Source: JBIOHP01 sp044449065 (lineage in GTDB: Bacteria > Bacteroidota > Ignavibacteria > UBA10030 > SZUA-254). From it: DNA of 45,325 bases. Location of the stretch: positions 1 through 45,325 of the forward strand of contig JBIOHP010000029.1 of assembly GCA_044449065.1 (NCBI GenBank), written 5' to 3'. The position numbers were made by a program, and so were the translations under genes. Under the pieces are notes generated by a model, which saw nothing but the letters and a program-made list of their open reading frames with translations, was not told where the DNA came from and did no database searches. This document shows, one piece after another, positions 33,267-44,700 of this stretch. Numbering within the stretch: position 1 is the stretch's first letter; each line of letters opens with the position of its first letter.

Positions 33267-34988
33267 ATGAAATTCACATACTATATAACCCTAACCCTAC
33301 TTTTCATGGTAGGAGTCGCATCGAACGGGGTTAGCATCGCCGGAATGAAGGGAGATGTTAATACTAAACGAGCGATTGTTGGTGCTGCGTCGACTCAAAA
33401 CAAATCACATGCACTTATCAAACCGGCATTTTCTCCCGATTCTTCCAACGGCGCCGATGTAATTATCGGCGACAGCGTGGAGGTGGAGCTCACAAACGGG
33501 GCGGCAATATCCCTTGACGGCGATTTTACAAATAACGGAACGTTCATCGCCGATTCCGGCACAACGGTTGAGCTGAAAGGAGACGGACCTCAAACGGTGA
33601 GCGGCGCAACCACATTCGATAATCTTGCCATCATTGGGAGCGGACCTGTTTCGCTTGCCAGTCCAATTACAGTGAACAATGCGCTGATTATCTCGAACGG
33701 CATTCTTAACACGGATTCCGGATCGGTTACCATGGGGCCGAACGGGACAGTGAATGGTGTTTTTTCCGGCGGACGCCTGCTTCCACCGGATACGGTCGTA
33801 TCCGGGAATGTTTCCGTTGCAATGGCGGAACTTGCAGGATGGAATTTGATCTCTGTTCCGCTCGTTGTGAACAATTACAACAAAAATGTTTTATACCCCG
33901 GTTCGGCCTCACTGGCGTACGCGTATTCAGGGGGGTACAATTCCGCAGATACCCTCCGGAACGGGATTGGCTACTGGTTGAAGTTTTCTCACAACGATTC
34001 TGTTCTTGCGCCAGGAGTAATTATTGCACAGGAATCAGTCAGCGTTTCCGAAGGGTGGAATTTGATCGGATCGATATCGTTTCCGGTTCCAACGTCATCT
34101 GTTATTGCCAATGGAACTACTATCCAGTCTCAGTTTTTTGCCTATCATCACGGGTATAATCAGGTCGCTACGCTGCAGCCGGGAACGGGCTGCTGGGTTA
34201 AAGTATCTCAGGCAGGCACACTTATCCTTAGCGCAGTGGGAGCGAAGGCGGCTCCCTCATCGAAACCAAAATCCTTAACCGGATTCCCGGATCAACCCAT
34301 AGCGACGGAATCCGAACTGACTCGTACCTTTAACCGGCTCACCGTAACAGACGCATCGGGAATGGAAAAGATTCTTTACTTCTCCTCCGGCAATCATACC
34401 GGTATAAACATGAATCAGTTTGTGCTTCCACCCCTGCCTCCGAAGGATGTATTCGATATCAGGTACGAGACCAACAGCTCGCTCATTATTGGAGATCCCA
34501 AGAATCAGAAAGAGGTGGCAGTGCAATTGTCCGGTGTGGAATATCCGTTATCGATCTCATGGAATATTATTGGTCAGACTGCGCAACTCATGATTGGCGA
34601 GAAGGCAACTGCGATGGTGGCAGGGAGCGGTTCCATCAAAGTCCCATATTCTCACGCATCTCTCCGGCTGGTATTATCCCCCTCAGCCGCCGTTGAACTG
34701 CCGAAAGCGTATGCTTTGCGGCAAAACTACCCGAACCCATTCAACCCTACGACAACGATTCAGTATGATTTGCCGGTGAATAGCTATATCCGGCTCCGGG
34801 TATATAACATTCTTGGTCAATTGGTCGAAACACTCGTCGATGGCGTTGTCGCTGCAGGATACCAGTCTGTGGATTGGCGAGCCGACAACAAACCAAGCGG
34901 GGTATATTTTTATTCACTGGAAGCAGTGGGTGAAGGAAATCCGGCTAAAGCGTTTCGGCAAATCCACAAAATGTTGCTTATCAAATAA
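33267..34988 (+). CDS. Type IX-secreted protein with GWN/GYW duplicated module
   Basis: The 573-residue secreted protein starts with a signal peptide (~1-22). Residues ~70-175 are beta-helix-like repeats (NNGTFIADSGTTVELKGDG, NNALIISNGILNTDSG) similar to those in the giant protein at 35780. Residues ~185-322 hold two halves of a GWN...GYW module (AGWNLISVPLVV ... GIGYWLKF and EGWNLIGSISFPV ... GTGCWVKV), as in the protein at 24668. The sorting domain (YALRQNYPNPFNPTTTI, ~481-573) ends with HKMLLIK, very like the KKMLLIK at the end of the 24668 protein. AGGAAGGA upstream supports the start. It is a surface-exposed adhesin or scaffold candidate with no enzyme motif. Confidence 0.85.
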   Translation: MKFTYYITLTLLFMVGVASNGVSIAGMKGDVNTKRAIVGAASTQNKSHALIKPAFSPDSSNGADVIIGDSVEVELTNGAAISLDGDFTNNGTFIADSGTTVELKGDGPQTVSGATTFDNLAIIGSGPVSLASPITVNNALIISNGILNTDSGSVTMGPNGTVNGVFSGGRLLPPDTVVSGNVSVAMAELAGWNLISVPLVVNNYNKNVLYPGSASLAYAYSGGYNSADTLRNGIGYWLKFSHNDSVLAPGVIIAQESVSVSEGWNLIGSISFPVPTSSVIANGTTIQSQFFAYHHGYNQVATLQPGTGCWVKVSQAGTLILSAVGAKAAPSSKPKSLTGFPDQPIATESELTRTFNRLTVTDASGMEKILYFSSGNHTGINMNQFVLPPLPPKDVFDIRYETNSSLIIGDPKNQKEVAVQLSGVEYPLSISWNIIGQTAQLMIGEKATAMVAGSGSIKVPYSHASLRLVLSPSAAVELPKAYALRQNYPNPFNPTTTIQYDLPVNSYIRLRVYNILGQLVETLVDGVVAAGYQSVDWRADNKPSGVYFYSLEAVGEGNPAKAFRQIHKMLLIK

Positions 34989-35779
34989 GCGTAGCTTGAT
35001 AATACACATGGGAAACTTCCGGCGTGATTCGATGCATGTAATTTAGTTAGTGGATTGTATTACTATTGCATGAGCGCCGGGATGTTTATTGGCGTAGATT
35101 AGATGTTATTGCTCCCCTGATACAATAAGTAAGCTAAAATACTGAAGGGGCAGTTCAATCTGCCCTTTATCTTTTACCGATTGAGATAATTTCTTTCCAT
35201 AATATAAGCCTGTATGCTTATTTCACCCCCACCTCGTAGTACTACGGGGTTCCTCGTATTTAATCATCGAAATAAAACCCGTAGAGGTACTATTGTCACC
35301 ATACCAATCATTTTGTACAATATACATGCCCAATTAGCCACGTAGGGAACCTTTCGTGTGGCGAATAATTTTGGGAATTACTTATGCAAAAAAATTGTGT
35401 ATGCCGCCTTCATGGCATATCTCAATTTACAGATGTTGGGTTATCCGGGGTCTTAAAATAGTTTCACAAGATGTTGAACGCCGAATCGCGATCTTCGCCA
35501 TTTGCCAGAGATTGAACGGCTCGGATGTTTGAATCTTGGTTTTCAATAGTTTTTTTGATAAAGGTAATTCCATAATCCATTGTCAACAATTGCTTTTGTG
35601 CGTCAGGAGTAATTTATCCATGCGCAATATACAATCGACGGGTTTACGCCCTTCGTCTGTCTTTTCTCAGATATTATATAGAAGGGATCGCGATTTCCTT
35701 TTCTATGTTTCGTTTTCAAAACTTTCAAGTTTATTTTCTCACTCGTTTCATCCAATCAATCAAACCACCTGAGGTTCAC
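34989..35779. other. 791-base spacer with a terminator and a degenerate repeat
   Basis: No coding frame here has a ribosome site or family pattern. A terminator lies at 35148-35168. Around 35235-35325 there are phrases such as ACGGGGTTCCTCGTATTTAAT and TATTGTCACC that echo the hairpin family seen at 3317-3375 and 6731-6740. The last 200 bases are T-rich on the plus strand and could hold the promoter of the giant gene; GAGG at 35771 is its likely ribosome site. Confidence 0.5.
35148..35172 (+). terminator. Rho-independent terminator downstream of the sorting-domain protein
   Basis: GGGCAG (35148-35153) pairs with CTGCCC (35160-35165) around TTCAAT, followed by TTTATCTTTT. It lies 160 bases after the stop codon at 34988. 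Confidence 0.6.
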
Positions 35780-38700
35780 ATGAAAAAAGCTACCATTATC
35801 ATCTTCGCATTGATTATCCTATTTTCATTATCGGCTCTCGCAGCCGGAAACGGCGGAGTGATCCGCGGCGTCACCGGATTTCAAACCGGGAAAGCCCGCG
35901 TTATCAATCTTATGGATCTTCCGCACCTCACCAAACCTTACTCGGGACCAAAACGCGTTATAGATCACGAACCCGAAGGTGGCGAAGAAGGAGAGGAAGC
36001 TAATGGTGTGAAGATGCCTCCGCCGGATATTAGTGAATTGAAAAATGTGACTATCGATCCTACAGGACCTCAGGGTGGAAATAACGGCATCCAGGCACCG
36101 GTTCAGGTCGGTGCCGGTATTCAAGGAATAAGCCAGGGTGGTTATATCCCCACAGAGCCCTCGCCCGCAGTTGGTCCTTATAATATTTTTACGGGTGGCA
36201 ATTCAAGTGTCGTTGTAGAAAATAGAGACGGGAGCAACCGTGTGGAAACCGATGGGCTTGTGTTTTTTGGCGGACCCTCTTCCGAAGGCGGAATTTCAGA
36301 TTTGGTATGCGCGTACGATGCCCGTCGTGGACGATTCGTTGCGGTCGCATTCACAACCGACGGCTCCACATATTCACATTACTACGTCGCTGTTTCAAAA
36401 ACGAATGACGCTCGCGGTCAGTGGTATACATGGCAGATTGATTGGCGTTATGAAGGGACAACTCTCACAGCATATTGGGGTGATTACGAAGAACTTGGTT
36501 TTTCCGATGATAAATTTGCTATTTCGAGTCAGATGTTTAACGCTTCGGGTTCTTTTATTCATAATAAACTACGCGTTTGGGATATCAATCAATTATATGG
36601 CGGTACTGTTACGACATTTCAGGACTTCACCGGTTACGGAATTTTTGTGACCAAACCAAGTAGAAATTTAAGCGCCGGAACTAACATCTATCTCTTAGCA
36701 TCGACAACGGGCGGCGCAAGCAACGTTACGTATGAAACACTTTCCGGTTCGCCAGGAAGCGCATCGATAAACTCAAGCAACACTCTTGCAGTTCAAACGT
36801 ACGGCGCGACTGCCGGGTCAGGCCATACTCCGCCTTCCGGAAGCAGTTTCGGATTGGTGTATGGAGGAAGCACAACAGTTTCCGTGGCAGATAATGATTG
36901 CCGTATGCAGAATTTCGTTTGGAGAAATGGTTATCTCTATGCAGCGTTCCATTTCGGAATGAAAATCACTCCGGATACTGTCGATGCCATTCGCTTTCTG
37001 AAAATTAATACATCGACCACGCCCTGGACGCTGATTACCGATGAAACTTTTGCGGCTCCGGCGACATGGTACTATTTCCCAAGCGTAACTGTCGATTCCG
37101 TAGGCACGGTGTTCATGGGCATGGATAGATCCAGCCGGACAGAGTTCCCTTCAAGTTATGTTACCGGGAAGCGGAGAAATGATGCCACGCTGCAGCCAAG
37201 CGTTCTTGCCAAAGCAGGCAACACTCAGCTTGCCGCAACATACACGCGGTGGGGCGACTATACTGGATCGAATATGGATGAAACGCAATCAGGACCGGGC
37301 GGCTCTTATGCCTGGTATGCCGGTCAGGCAACATTAGATGCCAACGACGCGGTAAACTGGCTCACTCAAATGAATTTTCCGTACAGTCAAATTCAGGGTC
37401 ATGTATACCTTGATCTGGATGCGAATACCGCAACCACCAATGATCGCAGACCAATATCCGGATGGACACTGTCATTAAAACAGGGCGGGTCGGTTTTAGC
37501 AACAACAACATCCGACGCTAATGGCAATTATAATTTTGGCTACCTGGAAACCGGAACATATACCGTCGTTCTCACGCAGCAAGCCGGCAATACCATTCCT
37601 CTTGATGTGGCTACGGGGTCGGGTGGAAATTCTCAGACAAAGGTTGATAATCTCACAATGTCTATTTCGGTCACAACGGGCAATACGGCGCAAACCTCAG
37701 CCGGCAATGATTTCCTTCAACAGAATCAGAACGCTTCCATCAGCGGTTATATCTTCAACGATTTGAATGGCAACGGCGTATGGGACGCCGGCGAGCCGCC
37801 CCTTTCCGGATGGACATTTAATCTTTCCGGCACTTCATCAGGAAGCACAACTTCGGATGCAACCGGTTTTTATACATTTCTTAATCTCGGTCTGGGCAGC
37901 TATACGGTATCACAGGTAGCCCAAGGTGGGTATATACAATCAGCTCCCGTTTCCGGATCATATAGTTTAACAGTCACCGGCGCCTCCCAGCAGGTCCCGG
38001 GACAGAATTTCGGCGATTATATCAGTACGGTCAAAACATGGACAGGCGGAGCCAGCACTTCCAATTGGAGCGATGCCGCAAATTGGAGTCCTTCGGGCGC
38101 ACCGACTTCGGGAAACGACGTCAATTTAACCGGCGCGAATACGATTAACATCGATGTCGCTGCTGTTTGCAATAATATTCTGCTTCAAAATTCAAGTCTT
38201 GTTCTCACAATTTTAAGCGGTCAATCTCTTAGTGTCGGCGGCAATTTCACAATGAACAGCGGAACGTTTAACACTGCGAATGCATTTCCGACAGTTACCG
38301 GTACAAAAACGCTATCCGGCGGTACCGTGGGTTATACAGCATTAAACGGTTCGCAAACTGTGACCGCAATTACATACAATAACCTTGTCATCTCCGGTGG
38401 TGGAACAAAATCATTAGCCGGGACAACGACTATTAACGGCGCCCTGATCGTGAACGGTGGAACATTGAATCTTGCCGGTGTCACGTACACCCTCGCTGGT
38501 GCGCTGACTGTGGCAAACGGCGCAACCTTGCAAACAGGCGGTTCGGTAATTTCGAGTCTTACAAATTTCACGCTTGGATCAACAAGTACGGTGGCTTACA
38601 CAGGCGGGGCGGAAAATATTCTCACCGCGACTTATGGTAATCTAAGTGTGTCCGGCTCAGGAACAAAGACACTTGCATCGTCCCTTACCGTTAATGGCAC

Positions 38701-41700
38701 TCTTACGCTCGGTCAGGTTATTGCGACCGGTACGAAAACCCTTACCCTGGGTTCTTCAGGAACCGTCTCTGCAACAACCGGATATGTTACAGGATCGTTC
38801 TCAAAAACTGTTTCGGGAACGGGAATCACAACATGGGAAGTCGGCTCTTCAACAAATTCTACCCCGTTATCGATGAACGTTAGCGCTATCACCGGCAGCG
38901 GACCGGTCACCATTACAACTGTTGGGAATAATCCGGCTTCGATATTCGCCGGCGACCCGACAAAAGCAATCGCTCATTATTATACCATTACAGTTGATCC
39001 GGCAATCACAAGCATCACGGCAACTCCAACGCTATCGTTTACCCTGGCTGAATTTAATGTTCTGACCGGAACAAGCAGCGATCAAACGAAATTATTCCTG
39101 GCACGATGGAATGGCGCTGCATGGGCTTCCTTGCGAACCACAAGCACATTATCCACTACGGCGGGTGGTTCGGATGGGACCGAAACTTTGAGTTCTGGCG
39201 TGAGCCAATTTTCACCCTGGGCAATTTTCTGGGGTACGACAGACGCTCCTCTTACTACGCCTGGCATTAGTGGAGTAAAAACATGGGTTGGTCTCGGTGC
39301 AGGCGGGTCTTCAAACGATCTGTCGATTGGAACTAACTGGAGTCCCTCTGGAATACCGGCAAGCACCGATAGTTGCTACCTGAATATTACCGTAGCCGCA
39401 AGCGCATCTTTAATTATTGGTGCTGATATGAACATCGGTGCGCTCAATGTTTCCTATCATCCGACAGGAACAACTGAAGAAGATTTGCTAATTCAGACAG
39501 CTTATAATCTCACAATCCAGAGAACGTATGTCGCTGATTGCGCCGGTACCGGCACAGGCGCTCATACGGTTCAGCTTTTTCCAGGGGTTGCCGCTGGCGG
39601 CGCCGGCTCGGTCACCGTCAATGGGCGTGTTATTCTTGGAAGAAGTACGGTCTCTCCATATTTAGTGTATATCAAAGGACTCGCGAACACGAATAGTTAT
39701 TGGGTTTTTAGAGGAGACTCAGTTGTCTTAGGCACGCGATCGGTTACAAGTGGCGTCAATTTTCCTCTGAAATATATATTCGACGGTACCGGAACCCAAT
39801 ACCTGAGCAACACATCCGCCAATACATTAACTCTTGCAACGTTGCAGATTGGCAATGTCAATACTCCGACAGTCGTTATGACCGGCACCAGCAATTTTGG
39901 ATCAATAAATGCTGCCGCACCCTTAGGCGCCGATTTGACAATAAGTCCGGGATGTACATTTGACATGGGCACCCGTACGCTCAATCGATCTGCTGCTGGC
40001 GGCACATTTACTCTTGGTGTGGGCGCTACATTAAGATTGGGAACTACAACCGGCGGGCAATCCGGAAGTAATTTCCCAACTAATTTTAGCACACTCGCAT
40101 TCAGTCCAACAAGCACTGTCGAATATTATGGTACCGGCGCGCAGACTGTTTATGCAACTCCTGTTTATGGAAATGTAACATTTACGGGTGTAGCCACCAG
40201 GACGGCCGGAGCTGCAATAACCGCGAAGGGAAATATTAATATTGGCACGGGCGCAACATATGCCGCTTCCACATTTACTCATAATGTTGGTGGAAACTGG
40301 AATAACTCCGGCACGTTTACGCCGTCAACCAGTACGATTATAATGAATGGTACTTCGGGACAATCGATCCTAGGTTCTTCAACCACCTCCTTTAACAATC
40401 TAAATGCTACAAATTCCGTCGCGGCGATTACTCCTACTGTGAATTTCAATGTCAGCGGGACATTCACGGTCGCTGCAAATGCCATGATCAGCCCTTCGGC
40501 AGGAGTAGTTGTTAATAGCGGAGGAGCGCAAGGGACAATCACCGGCGCCGGCACAGTGCAAGTTACCAGTATTACCTCTGCAGCAGATTTTATCAGTCAA
40601 TATAAGTTTACTACGAATACACTGACCGGCTTAACCATCGATTACGATGGAGCAGGCGCGCAGACTGTAACGAGTACGCTTGGAAATTATGGTGCGCTTA
40701 AAACAAGTGGAAGCGGCGCCAAATCCCTTGGTGGGAATATTATTGTTAACGGTCCCCTCACAATTGGGACCGGAACCACTCTGGACGCAACAGCAAGTAA
40801 CTACACCTTAACAGTACCCGGTGCGTGGAATAATAATGGATCCTTTACGCCGCAAGGCGGCACAGTGACGTTAAACGGTATTTCTTCCCAAGCAGTTGGA
40901 GGAACATCTTCAACGACGTTTAATAACCTTACGTTAACAAACACCGTGGGCGCTGCTCTTGGAGCAAACGCAACTATCAATGGCACGCTGACGCTTAATT
41001 CGGGCGTTGTCACAACCGGCAGCAATACCCTTGCCATCGGATCCGGAGGTTCTGTCAGCCGAACGACGGGATATATCAATGGCATTTTGCAAAAATATAT
41101 TTCAACAGGGGCAGCAACGCCAACATTTGAAATTGGCGACGCGACGAACTATTGTCCGGTTAATCTCGCATTTGGAAATGTGTCGACCGGAGGGAACTTA
41201 ACTGCAAAAACTATCCCTGTCGATCATCCAAATATTGCAACGTCAACATTGAATTCATCCTACGACGTCAACAGGTATTGGACGATTACCAGCAGCGGCA
41301 TGGTATTCGATAACTATTCTGCGACATTTAATTTTGTCCCCGGCGATGTAGACGGAGGTTCAAACCCGTTAAACTTTGGAGTTGAAAAATATGATTCTCC
41401 CACGTGGACGGTTCCAGCTCTTGGCACGGTAACGGCAACAAGCGCTCAGGCAACCGGTATGATTTCGTTCAGTGATTTTGCCGTCGGTACGATACTTGGC
41501 GGCGGTGATAATCCGGCTCCAACGATTTCAAGTCTATCACCAAATGGCGCTCACGCCGGTGATCCCGGCTTCACGCTCACCGTAAATGGCGCAGGGTATA
41601 TTCCTCTCTCCGTAATTGCATTCCGGGGTGTGAATTATACAACAACATACATAAGTGCGAATCAAGTGACTGCATCAATACTTGCTCCGGCAATCGCGGG

Positions 41701-44700
41701 CGGCGGTGTTTATAATGTTACCGTCTTCAATCCAACACCGGGCGGCGGTACATCTGCTGCCGCGGCATTTTCCGATACCAATTTAGTGCCCACGACCACA
41801 AGTATATCGCCGACTTCAGCTAATGTGGCCGGTTCAGGATATTCAGTTACAGTAAATGGCACAAATTTCGATTCATCCTCCGTTGTTAAATTCAATGGCT
41901 CAGCGAGAACGACAACATTCATCAATAACACACAGGTGACTGCTGGCATCCTCTCGTCGGACCTTTCCGCGGCGGGATTCTATCCAATCACCGTATTTAA
42001 TCCGACGCCGGGCGGCGGTACATCTAATGCGCAGTCTGATACGGCGTACAATGTGATTCCTTCGATTACAAGTTTAGCGCCCTCTTCTGTAGCTGGAGGC
42101 GGGGTAGCGTTCACGGATACGGTAAACGGTTCGAATTTTGTATCCAATTCCGTAGTCCAGTTTAACGGCAGCGCCCGCACGACAACATTCGTCAATTCCG
42201 GAAAAATCGTTGCATTGCTTACTGCAACCGATATTCAGACGCCGGGTTCGTATCCCATCACGGTGTTCAATCCAACACCCGGAGGAGGAACTTCCTCCGC
42301 CCAGAATTTGACGGTGACAACACCATCGGGAGTGACACGCACATGGTTCAGCGCGACATCAGGCGGCGATTTTAATACTGCATCAAATTGGAGCCCGAGC
42401 GGAGTGCCAACAGTCTCCGATAGCTGTGTATTTACGATGACAGGCACTGCGACAGTTACTCTGAGCAGCAATATCGCAGTAAAAGCAATTTCGGTGTCTC
42501 TCAATAGCTCCTCTGCTCGTACGTTCTTAATCGATCCTACGAATTATACTCTTGACGTCAAGGGTATTACATCGGAGAAATTTTTAACTGCGGGAAACAC
42601 GAACAGTTTTATCGAGATAGGAAATATTGGCAACACCACCACTGGCACAGTAATTTTTGAAGGAAACGATTCTCTCGGAGCGAGCGGCTATACAACCAAT
42701 GGAATTATTGGTTTCGTTGGCAATACCAACACGCAGATTATCTTTAAAGGAAATATTTATCTTGGGATCCGCGCAGCCACGCAAAACGCCACCTATACAT
42801 TCACCTATCCTGGTAAATATATATTTGACGGCACCGGTACACAAACGATCACCGAAGCTAACACGGCTTTCGCTTTTAATTTCTATAATCTCAATATCGG
42901 CAATACGAATTCGCCTACCGTTACAGTGACCGGATCAGGCACTCTTGCTGGTATTTTGGGCGGTTTGACGATCAATAATAGCTCAATACTCGATTTAGGA
43001 ACTTCGAGACTTAATCTCGCCGCGCCAGGAGGATTGATCAACATGGTAGCCGGGACACGCTTAAAGCTTGCCGGGTCAACGGGCGGTCAGACCGGAAGCA
43101 ACTTCCCGTCAAACTTTGATAACTTTAATTTTGATCCAGCCAGCACAGTCGAGTATAATTCCGCAGGCGGCGTCTCGCAAACTATTTATGCCGGTCCGGC
43201 GTATGGAAATCTTACCCTCACGCAGGGAAGCGGTTCCGGCGGAACAACAAAAACCGCTGGCGCAGGTTTAACCGTGAATGGAAATGTCACGATCAATGCT
43301 AATGCTACCTTTGCCGGGGGTACAAGTCTCTCGCATATCCTTGGCGGGAATTGGGTTAATAACGGCGCTTTCTCCTATACAACCGCTAATACGATGACAT
43401 TTGGCGGAACGACAAATCAATCTATAGGTGGTACATCAACTACAACTTTCGGAAACGTTACGGTTAATAATCAAGCCGGTGTAACTCTCGGCAATTCTGA
43501 AACAGTTGCAGGAACGTTAAACTTGACTTCAGGTTCCTTCGCCGTCAATGCCAATACACTTACATTGAGCGGTCCGGCAATTGCAGGCACATTAGCAAAC
43601 TTCTCCACAACCTCCGCATCGAGTTTGATCTTTGGCGGAAGTTCTGCAAGCGTAATTATTCCAGGTAATGTCCCTGCGTTAACAAATCTGACAATTAATA
43701 ACGCAAGCGGCGTTACGCTGTCCAACAATTTAACAATTGGGGGAACGTTAGCGTTGACGAATGGAGCATTCAATATAGGCGCAAATACGTTAACATTGAA
43801 TGGTCCGAATACAACGGTTACTTCTGGAACACTTTCAACAACATCAGGATCAAATTTAGTGTTCGGAGGATCTTCGAGCAGTGTTTCTATTCCTGCAAGC
43901 GCTACGAATATCGGATCATTATCAATTAACAACACGAACGGCGTAACATTGGGTGCCACACTGACTGTGAATGGTTCTTTGACAATCGGTTCAGGCGCCA
44001 CGTTGAATACCGGTTCATCCAATATCAATTCCCAAGGAGGATGGACGAATAATGGTACATTCAATGCCGGATCGAATATTGTAAATTTCAATGGTAGCTC
44101 CGCACAGGTAATAGGTGGTACCACGTCCACAGCATTTAATAATATGACTATCAATGATGCATCAGGTGTTTCTTTAGGAACTTCTGAATCCATCGGCGGC
44201 GCGTTAACGCTCACGACCGGCACGCTTGGCGTGGGTGCGAACACGTTATCATTGAACGGTCCGACTATAGCCGGCACGCCGGCGAACCTGATCACGACGT
44301 CGTCATCGAGTTTATCGTTTGGCGGCAGCTCGGCAGGAGTCAATGTGCCCGGCAGCGTCGCCTCGCTCACCAATCTGACGGTGAACAATACGAACGGCGT
44401 AACGTTGAACAGCTCGCCTGCGATAAGCGGCGCCTTAACGCTCACCAACGGCGCGATCAACACGGGGAGCAACACTCTCACCGCCAACGGAACGGTGAGC
44501 CGTACAAGCGGATTTGTGGCGGGTAATTTCCAGAAGCCCGTCGCAACGGGACCGACGTCAATCACCTATGAGATCGGCAGCGGGACAAGTTATACACCCG
44601 TTCAGATAGCGTTCGGCTCGGTAAGCGGCGGGGGCAACCTGACGGCAAAAACCACGAGCGGGGATCATCCCAATCTTTCGACCTCGGGACTCAACGGCGG

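Noticed and set aside
35536..35772. 78-residue plus-strand frame before the giant gene
   Set aside because: Random-looking composition with no ribosome site; it overlaps the presumed promoter region.
43471..44565. Long minus-strand open frame of 364 residues (and another at 44558-45277)
   Set aside because: Both lie antisense to the giant surface-protein gene, whose sense frame is repeat-rich with recognisable domains. The antisense products are Pro/Val/Leu-rich shadows of Asn/Gly/Thr codons, without any family pattern.
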